Below, piece after piece: positions 1-7,471 of a stretch of DNA of 64,000 nt; the first letter of the stretch is position 1; every line of letters starts with the position of its first letter. The position numbers were made by a program, and so were the translations under genes. The notes under the pieces are model-generated. The model worked only from the letters and a program-made list of their open reading frames with translations. It had not been told where the DNA came from and did no database searches. Origin of the DNA: JADKAV01 sp041393775 (GTDB taxonomy: Bacteria > Actinomycetota > Actinomycetes > S36-B12 > UBA10799); contig JAWKJM010000009.1 in NCBI GenBank assembly GCA_041393775.1, forward strand, positions 91,153-155,152. The letters run 5' to 3'.

Positions 1-78
1 GACGTGCTGACCGAAGAGGCGGCCGTTTTCCTGGCGGTCTCCCCCCACGATCTCGACCAGGGGTATCCGCATGGCTGA
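1..78 (+). CDS. 3' end of an unidentified gene (partial)
   Basis: An open frame enters from the left edge and ends at a TGA at 76-78. The visible 25 residues end in SPHDLDQGYPHG and do not identify a family. It overlaps the ATG of the DUF3499 gene by 8 bases, which suggests the two are co-transcribed. In other actinobacteria a metallopeptidase-family gene often precedes the DUF3499 gene, but nothing visible here proves that identity. Confidence 0.4.
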   Translation, partial: DVLTEEAAVFLAVSPHDLDQGYPHG

Positions 79-478
79 GGCGGATCACGGGGGCGCACGT
101 CCTGCGGGTTACCGTGGGTCGGTGAACGCGCGTCGTTGCTCCCGGCCGTCCTGCCAGCGCCCGGCGGTCTCGACGCTGACCTACGTCTACGCCGACTCGA
201 CGGCTGTCCTCGGACCGCTGGCCACCTTCGCCGAACCGCACTCCTACGACCTGTGCGATGAGCACTCCGAGCGCCTGACCGCGCCCAGGGGGTGGGACGT
301 TGTGCGTCTGGATCCGGATCCGGTCGCATTGGAGCCGTCCAAGGACGCGTTGCAGGCCCTCGCCGACGCCGTGCGATCGGCCGCCCGGGTGCCGGAGACT
401 GTGTCGATCGTCGAGGAACCGGGCCAGATCACGGTCGCCGGGAAAGGACACCTCCGGGTGCTGCGACCCATCGAATAA
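71..478 (+). CDS. DUF3499 family protein
   Basis: This 135-residue protein of unknown function matches the actinobacterial DUF3499 family. The N-terminal half has the family pattern RRCSRPSCQRPAVSTLTY (residues 21-38), then YADSTAVLGPLATFAEPHSYDLCDEH and LTAPRGW. The paired cysteines around residues 23 and 28, together with Cys62 and a nearby histidine, could bind a metal, but that is inference. The C-terminal third is variable. The gene lies 9 bases upstream of the phosphomannomutase gene, an arrangement also found in Streptomyces and mycobacteria, so it probably shares that operon. The ATG at 71 is the only good start; the first 20 residues are less conserved. Confidence 0.85.
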   Translation: MAEADHGGARPAGYRGSVNARRCSRPSCQRPAVSTLTYVYADSTAVLGPLATFAEPHSYDLCDEHSERLTAPRGWDVVRLDPDPVALEPSKDALQALADAVRSAARVPETVSIVEEPGQITVAGKGHLRVLRPIE

Positions 479-487
479 CGTGGAGGT

Positions 488-1867
488 ATGAGCCATCCCG
501 CCGCCGGGTTCCCGGCCGACCTCGTTTCAGCCGTCATCAAGGCCTACGACGTGCGTGGACTGGTGGGTGAGCAACTCACTGAAGAGTTCGTGCGCGCCGT
601 CGGCGCCGCGTTCGTCGAGGCGCTCGAACTGCGGGACAGTGGTGCCATCGTCGTGGGTCACGACATGCGTGAGTCGTCACCGGGTTTCGTCCGGGCTTTC
701 GCCGAAGGAGCGACGTCGCACGGGGTGGATGTGATCGAGATCGGACTGTGTTCGACCGACGGACTGTACTTCGCCTCCGGACGCCTCGATCTTCCCGGCG
801 CGATGTTCACCGCGAGCCACAACCCGGCGGCCTACAACGGCATCAAGATGTGCCTGGCCGGCGCCTCTCCGGTGGGCCAGGACACCGGATTGGCCGACAT
901 CACCGAGATGCTGGTGTCGGGCATCCCTGCGTACAACGGCCCCCGAGGCACGGTCTCGCACCGCGACATGCTCGAGGACTACGCCGACTACCTGATCAGT
1001 CTGGTCCCAGCCATGCAGCGCCGGCTCAGGATAGTGGTGGATGCCGGGAACGGCATGGCTGGGCTGACCGCTCCGGTCGTGTTTTCGAAACTCCCGGTCG
1101 AGGTCACGTCGTTGTACTTCGAACTCGACGGATCGTTCCCCAACCACGAGGCGAACCCGATCGACCCCGCCAACCTGGTCGACCTGCAGGAGGCGGTTCG
1201 GGCCAGTGGCGCTGATCTCGGCCTTGCGTTCGACGGCGACGCGGATCGATGCTTCGTGGTCGACGAGCGCGCGGAACTCGTGAACCCCTCGACGCTGACC
1301 GCGCTGATCGCGAGCCAGGAGTTGCAACGAGTGCCCGGCGCCCCGGTGATCCACAACCTGATCACCTCGCGGGCAGTACCCGAGATCATTGCCGAGAACG
1401 GGGGGGTTCCCGTCGTGACCCGGGTGGGGCACTCGTTCATCAAGGCGACCATGGCTGAAACCGGGGCCGTCTTCGGCGGCGAGCACTCCGGGCACTTCTA
1501 CTTCCGGGACTTCTGGCGGGCCGACAGCGGCATGCTCGCTGCCCTGCACGTGCTGTCGAGTCTCTCGTCCACCCCGGCCGGCACCGCGTTGTCGCACATG
1601 CTCGAACCGTTCAGCCGGTATGTCCTTTCCGGCGAGATCAACACCGAGGTGGCCGATCAGACCGCGGCGATCGAGGCCGTCCGCCGACACTTCGCCGACC
1701 GGGATGTGACCTTCTCCGAGCTCGACGGCCTGTCCATCGACGGTGGTGACTGGTCGGTCAACGTGAGGCCCAGCAACACCGAACCTCTGTTGCGGCTCAA
1801 CGTCGAGGCGGCCACCGACGAACGGATGGCCCAACTGCGCGATGAGGTGCTCGCCGTCTACCGCTAG
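488..1867 (+). CDS. manB: phosphomannomutase/phosphoglucomutase
   Basis: Cytoplasmic enzyme of the alpha-D-phosphohexomutase superfamily, 459 residues, interconverting mannose-6-phosphate and mannose-1-phosphate (and possibly the glucose esters) for GDP-mannose supply. The phosphoserine loop is TASHNP with Ser110, the magnesium site is DGDADR starting at Asp249, the sugar-specificity loop is GGEHSGH near residue 332, and the phosphate-binding loop RPSNTEPLLRLN lies near the C-terminus. Length is normal for the family. A GGAGG ribosome-binding site lies just before the ATG. The next genes (Trm112-like, SIS domain, manA) point to mannose metabolism rather than general glucose metabolism. Confidence 0.93.
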   Translation: MSHPAAGFPADLVSAVIKAYDVRGLVGEQLTEEFVRAVGAAFVEALELRDSGAIVVGHDMRESSPGFVRAFAEGATSHGVDVIEIGLCSTDGLYFASGRLDLPGAMFTASHNPAAYNGIKMCLAGASPVGQDTGLADITEMLVSGIPAYNGPRGTVSHRDMLEDYADYLISLVPAMQRRLRIVVDAGNGMAGLTAPVVFSKLPVEVTSLYFELDGSFPNHEANPIDPANLVDLQEAVRASGADLGLAFDGDADRCFVVDERAELVNPSTLTALIASQELQRVPGAPVIHNLITSRAVPEIIAENGGVPVVTRVGHSFIKATMAETGAVFGGEHSGHFYFRDFWRADSGMLAALHVLSSLSSTPAGTALSHMLEPFSRYVLSGEINTEVADQTAAIEAVRRHFADRDVTFSELDGLSIDGGDWSVNVRPSNTEPLLRLNVEAATDERMAQLRDEVLAVYR

Positions 1868-1880
1868 CACAACGGGGCAT

Positions 1881-1886
1881 TAGGGT
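1881..1886 (+). promoter_or_regulatory. -10-like hexamer before the Trm112-like gene
   Basis: TAGGGT lies exactly 7 bases before the GTG start at 1894, which fits a leaderless transcript. No convincing -35 box is visible. The assignment rests on spacing and on the same pattern in nine other genes of the window. Confidence 0.35.
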
Positions 1887-1893
1887 TAAATGC

Positions 1894-2091
1894 GTGACTC
1901 TGGACCCGATCCTGATGGATGTTCTGGCCTGCCCCTGTCCCGCCCACGCGAATGTCAGCGAAGTCGAGGGCGGACTCAGATGCAGTGTCTGCGAGGCCGT
2001 CTTCCCGATCCGCGATGGCATCCCGGTGATGCTCATGGACCAAGCCACGCCCGGGCCGTCCGGGGTGGTCGGAGTTGCCGACCAGCCGTGA
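1894..2091 (+). CDS. Trm112 family zinc-ribbon protein
   Basis: Small 65-residue protein of the Trm112/UPF0434 family. It has a zinc-ribbon pattern with LACPC (Cys13, Cys15) and CSVC (Cys30, Cys33), followed by the typical FPIRDGIPVML. Eukaryotic relatives activate methyltransferases; the role of the stand-alone bacterial proteins is not settled. Starts at GTG 1894. Its stop overlaps the GTG of the SIS-domain gene by four bases (GTGA), so translation is probably coupled. The same order (manB, Trm112-like, SIS, manA) is seen in other actinobacteria. Confidence 0.85.
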   Translation: MTLDPILMDVLACPCPAHANVSEVEGGLRCSVCEAVFPIRDGIPVMLMDQATPGPSGVVGVADQP

Positions 2092-3260
2092 GCGTGGACG
2101 ACACCCTGCTCGACGAGCCCGAGGAACTCGTCCGGATCGACGCGGGCCGGATGCTTGCCAGCACGGCTGCGGCAGGCGCCGCGATCCGTACCGCGCTGGA
2201 CCGTGACGCAGAGATGCTCACCGACCTGGTGCAACAGGGCCGCCCCCGAAGTCTCTGCGTGATCGGGGCCGGCGGGTCGAGCGCACCGGGCGAGGTGCTG
2301 GCCGCAGTGGCTGGCAGGGGATCCCCGGTCCCGGTGTTCGCTTTCGGCGGGCCCACGCTGCCCGGCTGGGTCGGCCCCATGGACCTCGTGGTCGCGGTAT
2401 CGGCGTCCGGCCGGACCCCAGAGATCCTGACATGCCTCGTGGAGGCGCAACGCCGGGGGAGCGCCGTGCTCGGCATCGGTGCCGCTGATTCGCCGTTGCA
2501 CGAAGCATGTCGCAGTACCCGGGGGGTTTCGTTCTGGCCGGTTTCGCGCTTGAGTCCCCTGCAGGACGTGCAGAAGGCGCGGTCCCTGTTGTGGGCGATG
2601 TCCGCGCCGCTGATCCTGCTTGCCGGTGAACTGGGGATGGTCTCCCAGGCCCGCGATGGGCTGGCGTCGGCGGCGGACCGGCTCGACCGGCGCGCCCTGG
2701 ACTGCGGTTTCGAGGTCCAGTCCCCGGACAACCCGGCCAAGTCGCTGAGCATCCACCTGGCCAGCGGGCTGCCGCTGATTTGGGGCAGCGGCGACGTCGG
2801 TGGGGTGGCCGCACGACGGCTCGGCCGCCAGCTCGCCGAGAACGCCGATTGGCCCAGCGTGGTCGGCGTCTTGCCGGAGGCGGCGCGCACCCACGGCGGC
2901 CTTCTGCAGGGCCCGTGGGCGACGCCGGTCAGCGATCGCGACATCTTCCGCGACCGCGTGGACGACGAGCAACCGCAGCCTCGGCTGCGCGCATTGCTGG
3001 TGCGTGACCCGTCGGAGCACCCGGACACCCAGAGGATCGCCGAGGCGGCGATCCAGACGTGCGAGCGCGTGGACGTGCCGTGTGTGTCGGTGATGGCGCC
3101 TGCCGGTCATGCCATCGAGCAACTGGCGGATCTGGTGGGCCTGCTCGATTTCGCCAGTGTCTACACTGCCTTGATGCAGCGTCGCGACCCATCGCTGAGC
3201 GCCGGGGACGTGGACCCCCGGTTCGGCAGGCCCGCACCGTCCACGCAGGAGCAGTTGTGA
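2088..3260 (+). CDS. SIS-domain protein, phosphosugar isomerase-like
   Basis: A 390-residue protein with a sugar-isomerase (SIS) fold, related to bifunctional phosphoglucose/phosphomannose isomerases. The first SIS half shows VIGAGGSSAPGEVLAAVAG and VVAVSASGRTPEILTC, the phosphosugar-binding loops; a second half follows with a PLIWGSGDVGGVAARRLG stretch. The start chosen is GTG 2088, which overlaps the Trm112 stop as GTGA; upstream residues in this frame look non-coding. The frame ends overlapping manA by four bases. Its place between manB and manA suggests a role in mannose-6-phosphate metabolism, but catalytic residues are not obvious enough to assert isomerase activity. Confidence 0.8.
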   Translation: MSVDDTLLDEPEELVRIDAGRMLASTAAAGAAIRTALDRDAEMLTDLVQQGRPRSLCVIGAGGSSAPGEVLAAVAGRGSPVPVFAFGGPTLPGWVGPMDLVVAVSASGRTPEILTCLVEAQRRGSAVLGIGAADSPLHEACRSTRGVSFWPVSRLSPLQDVQKARSLLWAMSAPLILLAGELGMVSQARDGLASAADRLDRRALDCGFEVQSPDNPAKSLSIHLASGLPLIWGSGDVGGVAARRLGRQLAENADWPSVVGVLPEAARTHGGLLQGPWATPVSDRDIFRDRVDDEQPQPRLRALLVRDPSEHPDTQRIAEAAIQTCERVDVPCVSVMAPAGHAIEQLADLVGLLDFASVYTALMQRRDPSLSAGDVDPRFGRPAPSTQEQL

Positions 3261-4327
3261 GTGCCCCGGCCGGCGGCGCGAGCATCGTCCGCGGGTACCT
3301 GCAGACCTACGACTGGGGTGCCGTCGACGGATTGGCGCAGTGGGTGGGCGCCACCGGTGGCCCACAGGCCGAGTTGTGGTTCGGCACGCATCCCAACGGC
3401 CCCTCGCCGGGCCGGGATGGTGCTGCGGTCAGTCTGCGGACACCGATCCTCACCAAGGTGCTCGCTGCAGGACGGCCGCTGTCGATCCAGATCCACCCGC
3501 CCGCAGACCTCGCGCGTGCCCAGTACGAGGCCCAGCAAGCCGACCCCGCGGTGCCGTCTTTGCTCCCGGACCCATACGCCAAGGCCGAGATCCTGATCGC
3601 GCTCGAACCGTTCGAGATCCTGGAGGGCTTCCGGGATCCGCGGCGAAGCGCCGAAGTGTTCGCCTTGCTCGGGGCGCCGCTGGTGCCGGCGACCGAGGCG
3701 TTGCGGTCCGCGGATCTGCCCACGGCCATCAGAAGCCTGCTGGGCCTGCACACCGATGACGTGCTGGCGCACGCCGGAGCGCTGCCGGGCGTCTTCGCGA
3801 CCACCGGCATCGGCGACCCAGGGATCATGGAGCAGGTGCTGCAGGCCTTCCCCGGAGACCCCGGCGTGTTCGTGGCGGCGCTGCTCGATTCCCGCACACT
3901 GGCCCCTGGACAGGCTGTGTACGTCGATCCCGGCACGGTACACGCCTATGTGCGCGGCACCGGTGTCGAGGTGATGACCGCCAGCGACAATGTCCTTCGA
4001 CTCGGGCTGACCTCCAAGACCGTCGCTGTGGGAGCGGCCCTCGAGGCGCTGTCGGTCGATGGCCGTGCCCGGTTCTACGACCCGCAGCCCGTAGACGGGG
4101 TGACGACCTACGCTCCCGCTGACGCCCCGTTCTCGGTGCAGATGCTCACGGACACCGAGGTCACGGCGGCCACCGGCAGCCCCCGGACGATCCTGTGCCT
4201 ACGCGGCACGGTCCACAGTGATGATGACGAGTTGCGGGCCGGTGACGCGATGCTGGTCGAAGCCGGCGCGCCGGATGTGAACCTGAGCGTCGATGGGCAG
4301 GCCGCCATCGCCCAAGGTGCGCGGTGA
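3257..4327 (+). CDS. manA: mannose-6-phosphate isomerase, class I
   Basis: Zinc-dependent isomerase (356 residues) linking fructose-6-phosphate to mannose-6-phosphate, the entry to GDP-mannose. It begins with the family's GYLQTYDWGAVDGLA, has the zinc-ligand segment LSIQIHPPADLA, a KAEILIALEPFEILEGFR segment and a second cupin half with VYVDPGTVHAYVRGTGVEVM and ASDNVLRLGLTSK. The GTG start at 3257 overlaps the previous stop (GTGA); longer readings in this frame extend into the SIS gene and are unlikely. It is the last gene of the mannose cluster. Confidence 0.92.
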   Translation: MSAPAGGASIVRGYLQTYDWGAVDGLAQWVGATGGPQAELWFGTHPNGPSPGRDGAAVSLRTPILTKVLAAGRPLSIQIHPPADLARAQYEAQQADPAVPSLLPDPYAKAEILIALEPFEILEGFRDPRRSAEVFALLGAPLVPATEALRSADLPTAIRSLLGLHTDDVLAHAGALPGVFATTGIGDPGIMEQVLQAFPGDPGVFVAALLDSRTLAPGQAVYVDPGTVHAYVRGTGVEVMTASDNVLRLGLTSKTVAVGAALEALSVDGRARFYDPQPVDGVTTYAPADAPFSVQMLTDTEVTAATGSPRTILCLRGTVHSDDDELRAGDAMLVEAGAPDVNLSVDGQAAIAQGAR

Positions 4328-4351
4328 TCCGGTGCGCGTCAGGATACCCCG

Positions 4352-5284
4352 GTGAGCACTGAGGGCGGCACCAAAGCGGTTCTGGCGGCGCTGCTGGCGA
4401 ATCTGGGTATCGCAGTTTCCAAGTTCGTGGCCTTCGTGCTTACCGGTTCCTCGTCGATGCTGTCGGAGGCGATCCACTCCGTGGCCGACAGTGCGAACCA
4501 GGTGCTTCTGCTGGTCGGGGGGAGGCGCGCCGGGCGCAAAGCCGACGCTGTGCACCAGTTCGGCTACTCCCGAGTGCGCTACGTGTACGCCTTCGTCGTT
4601 TCAATCGTCCTTTTTCTCGTCGGCGGTCTGTTCTCGCTCTACGAGGGATTCCACAAGTTCACCCATCCCGAGGAACTGCGCGACGTCGGCATCGCGGTGG
4701 GCGTCCTTCTGATCGCCATTGGTCTGGAGGGATTCTCCTTCCGGACCGCGGTGCGCGAGGCGAACAAGTCCCGCGGCGGCCGATCCTTGTTCCAGTTCGT
4801 GCGTGATGCCCGACAGCCCGAACTTCCCGTGGTGCTGCTTGAGGATTTCGGTGCACTGATCGGTCTGGTGTTCGCTCTCGTCGGGGTCGGCATGGCCACC
4901 GTCACAGGTGATGCCCGCTGGGACGGTCTCGGGGCCATGGCCGTGGGCTCGCTGCTTGTGGTCATCGCGGTGTTCCTGGGAATGGAGATGTCGAGCATGC
5001 TGGTAGGGGAGTCGGCGCTGCCCGAACACGAGGCAGTCATCCGGTCAGCGATGGAGTCGACCGAGTCCATCGACCGGGTCATCCACCTCAAGACCCTGCA
5101 CGTCGGGCCCGACGAACTCCTGGTGGCCGCCAAGGTGGCTATCGGCGGCGAGGATGACGCCGCCACGATCGCCGCCGGGATCGACGAGGCCGAAGCGGCC
5201 ATCCGCTCCGTCTTACCGACTGCGAAGTACATCTACCTGGAGCCCGACCTCGATCGGCTCATCGATGGCGGCCCGCCGGGCTGA
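4352..5284 (+). CDS. cation diffusion facilitator family transporter
   Basis: Integral membrane cation-efflux protein of 310 residues, probably exporting a divalent metal by proton antiport. The first helices carry the CDF signature SSSMLSEAIHSVADSANQ, including the HxxxD metal-site pattern; several hydrophobic helices and a soluble C-terminal domain with LKTLHVGPDELLVAAKV follow. The metal cannot be deduced. It starts at GTG 4352, 24 bases after manA, so it may be co-transcribed. It is followed by a 664-base gap full of repeats. Confidence 0.87.
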   Translation: MSTEGGTKAVLAALLANLGIAVSKFVAFVLTGSSSMLSEAIHSVADSANQVLLLVGGRRAGRKADAVHQFGYSRVRYVYAFVVSIVLFLVGGLFSLYEGFHKFTHPEELRDVGIAVGVLLIAIGLEGFSFRTAVREANKSRGGRSLFQFVRDARQPELPVVLLEDFGALIGLVFALVGVGMATVTGDARWDGLGAMAVGSLLVVIAVFLGMEMSSMLVGESALPEHEAVIRSAMESTESIDRVIHLKTLHVGPDELLVAAKVAIGGEDDAATIAAGIDEAEAAIRSVLPTAKYIYLEPDLDRLIDGGPPG

Positions 5285-5350
5285 GTCCCGACCCTCGTCG
5301 TATGCCCCCGGGGGCACTGTGCCTCTCCATCCTCTGGCCGATGACTGAAA

Positions 5351-5465
5351 CACAGATCCAGTGTTGGCCACCAGGTGGCGGCGTTGTGGGTGATTTGTCC
5401 GAAAAGTGCCACCGATCCCCTCCATCTGCTGGCCGGTGAACTCGCCTGCGGCCAGCAGATGGAGG
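5351..5465 (+). repeat. R4 palindromic repeat, copy 1
   Basis: Related over about 110 bases to 47025-47141, sharing GTGGGTGATTTGTCCG and a hairpin. The hairpin arms are 5419-5435 and 5449-5465: 17 bases, perfectly complementary, with a 13-base loop. At the 12th arm position this copy has a T-A pair where copy 2 has G-C, with both sides changed. A weaker related stretch lies just upstream at about 5322-5345. The 5285-5948 gap contains only this element and R1 copy A; I see no gene in it. Confidence 0.75.
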
Positions 5466-5525
5466 GCTCGTGCAACTGACCAGTGAGTCGAGCCAGCCCA
5501 GACCCCGCCCTATTGCGGTCATCCG

Positions 5526-5850
5526 CGGCGTTCGGGCGGGAAAGCACGGAAATCGCTCGCGTTAGAGCTGCATGGCCGTGGCCGGCCCCGTGCAGGCGGG
5601 GAAATGCCGGGCGAAATCGCTCGCGTTAGAGGTCGTGCACGAGGTTAGAGAAACCACACGTGCATTCTCTAACCTCGTGCACATTCTCTAACCTCGCGGC
5701 CAACGCCTGCCGCTACCGAGTACACCAGCCATCTTCGGACTAGAGAACGGGCTCGAGGTTAGAGAAGCCACACGTGCATTCTCTAACCTCGAGCCCGTTC
5801 TCTAGCCTCGCGGCCAACTCCTGCGGCCACCGAGCACACGAGCCCTTTTC
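5526..5850 (+). repeat. R1 hairpin element, copy A (two hairpins)
   Basis: A compound repeat. A leader (CGGGCGAAATCGCTCGCGTT, present twice, near 5550 and 5612) is followed by two hairpins. Hairpin 1 has perfect 18-base arms (5635-5652 and 5665-5682). Hairpin 2 has perfect 27-base arms (5740-5766 and 5779-5805). Both enclose a 12-base loop containing CCACACGTGCA. Between and after them are shared spacer motifs (CTCGCGGCCAAC, CACCAGCC/CACGAGCC). Related elements are at 16918, 38230 and 63790. Confidence 0.85.
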
Positions 5851-5948
5851 GAGTTTGCGGCCGATGACACTCTGGTTCGCGGTCAGCGGGGCAGGATCGC
5901 GTGGGCGAATCCCGGTCTGACTGGCACACTTGAGGGCGAGGTGATGTC

Positions 5949-6722
5949 GTGACCAACCCCGCCGTGCAACAAACCGCAGTGGTGACCCCGTACCCGGGAG
6001 CCACGAACGCTGCGATCTCGGCCTGGTGGCAGGGGGTGCCGCTGAAGCGCCCGGGCTGGGGGGTGCCGGACTTCTTCATCGCGGTGGCCGCTTGGCTGAT
6101 CTTCAGCGTCGTGTCCGGGGTGCCCATCCTGCTGACCCAGGACGGGACGGCCGCCTATGCGTGGGCGCTGATCGTCGGAGTCGTCCTCCCGTGGCTCGGG
6201 ATGGGTGGCTGGCCGTGGCTGATCAGCAGGTTGCGCGGCAACGGCATCCGGCTGGACTTCGGGCTCGACGTGACGTGGCGCGACGTGGGCTGGGGGGTTC
6301 TGTACGGCATGGCGGCGCTGGTGGCCGCCTCGATCATCGCCGCGGGGTTGACCGCACTGTTCGGCGAGTTCGATTCCAGTGCCGGCGAGGTCGCCACCAG
6401 CCTCAACGACTTCCCCGTCGCACGTCTCCTGTTCGCCGTCGCTGTGGGTTTCGGCGCCCCCATCATCGAGGAGCTGTGCTACCGCGGACTGCTGATGACC
6501 AGTCTGCTGAAACGTGGAATGAGCAAGTGGCTCGCCGTCGTGGTGTCGGCGGCCCTGTTCGCTGCCATGCACCTCGAGCCGATCCGGTTCATGTTGCTGT
6601 TCGCCATCGGGCTGATCCTGGGCTGGGCCAGGATCCACCGCAACAACACCTCGACTTCGATCGTCGCGCACATGACCAACAACATCCCCGGAGCGATCGC
6701 GATCCTGCTCGCGTGGCAGTGA
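5949..6722 (+). CDS. CPBP family intramembrane glutamic endopeptidase
   Basis: Membrane protease of the CAAX/ABI (Rce1-like) family, 257 residues with about seven hydrophobic segments. The paired-glutamate motif is GAPIIEELCYRGLLMTSLL, and a following AAMHLEP supplies the conserved histidine; a third motif (HMTNNIPGAIA) is near the C-terminus. Substrate unknown; relatives process prenylated proteins or bacteriocin-type peptides. Starts at GTG 5949. The gene lies 61 bases upstream of mtrA in the same direction. Confidence 0.85.
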   Translation: MTNPAVQQTAVVTPYPGATNAAISAWWQGVPLKRPGWGVPDFFIAVAAWLIFSVVSGVPILLTQDGTAAYAWALIVGVVLPWLGMGGWPWLISRLRGNGIRLDFGLDVTWRDVGWGVLYGMAALVAASIIAAGLTALFGEFDSSAGEVATSLNDFPVARLLFAVAVGFGAPIIEELCYRGLLMTSLLKRGMSKWLAVVVSAALFAAMHLEPIRFMLLFAIGLILGWARIHRNNTSTSIVAHMTNNIPGAIAILLAWQ

Positions 6723-6783
6723 GGCGACGCGCAGCGATGCGGGCAACCGGGACCGGCGTTACCTTTCTGCAATAGTGGGAAAC

Positions 6784-7467
6784 ATGAAGGGTCGGGTTCT
6801 GGTCGTCGATGACGACCCAGCATTGTCGGAGATGTTGGGCATCGTCTTGCAGGCGGACGGTTTCGAGCCGTTTTTCGTGGCCGACGGGTCCAGGGCGCTC
6901 GAGGCGTTCCGGCACACCCGGCCCGACCTGGTTCTGCTCGACGTCATGTTGCCCGGCAAGGACGGGATCGAAGTCTGCCGGTCCATCCGGGCCGAGAGCG
7001 GCGTGCCGATCGTGATGCTTACTGCGAAGACGGACACCGTCGATGTGGTCATCGGGCTGGAGTCCGGCGCCGACGACTACGTGGTCAAACCCTTCAAGGC
7101 CAAGGAGTTGATCGCCCGCATCCGGACCCGGTTGCGCCGGCTCGACGAGTCCAAGCCGGAGGTCCTGCGCCTCGGTGACCTCACGATCGATGTCGCTGGG
7201 CACACCGTGCGCCGGGACGGCCACGTGATCGATCTGACCCCGCTCGAGTTCGACCTCCTGGTCTGTCTGACTCGCAAGCCCTGGCAGGTCTTCAGCCGGG
7301 AGGTCCTCCTGCAGGAGGTGTGGGGGTACCGGCACCCGGCGGACACCCGTCTGGTGAACGTCCACGTCCAGCGACTGCGTTCGAAGATCGAGCACGATCC
7401 GGAGAACCCCGAACTCGTGTTGACGGTGCGTGGCGTCGGCTACAAGGCGTGCGACGACACGGGGTGA
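6784..7467 (+). CDS. mtrA: two-component response regulator MtrA
   Basis: OmpR/PhoB-type response regulator, 227 residues. The receiver domain has the acidic pocket VVDDDPALSEM, phospho-acceptor Asp53 (VLLDVMLPG), and VMLTAKTDTVDVV...GADDYVVKPFKAKEL. The C-terminal winged-helix DNA-binding domain ends QVWGYRHPADTR-type plus NVHVQRLRSKIE and VLTVRGVGYKA, nearly identical to mycobacterial MtrA. Family members control cell-wall metabolism, division and DNA-replication genes. ATG 6784 is preferred over a GTG three codons upstream. Four bases separate it from mtrB. Confidence 0.95.
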   Translation: MKGRVLVVDDDPALSEMLGIVLQADGFEPFFVADGSRALEAFRHTRPDLVLLDVMLPGKDGIEVCRSIRAESGVPIVMLTAKTDTVDVVIGLESGADDYVVKPFKAKELIARIRTRLRRLDESKPEVLRLGDLTIDVAGHTVRRDGHVIDLTPLEFDLLVCLTRKPWQVFSREVLLQEVWGYRHPADTRLVNVHVQRLRSKIEHDPENPELVLTVRGVGYKACDDTG

Positions 7468-7471
7468 ACTT

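Noticed and set aside
1797..3365. Long minus-strand open frame opposite the SIS-domain gene
   Set aside because: It is antisense to the clearly coding SIS and phosphomannomutase genes and has low-complexity Arg/Gly/His composition typical of high-GC shadow frames.
5526..5850. tRNA or riboswitch in the R1 element
   Set aside because: No cloverleaf or known riboswitch core is visible, and the element recurs in convergent gaps with no gene downstream.
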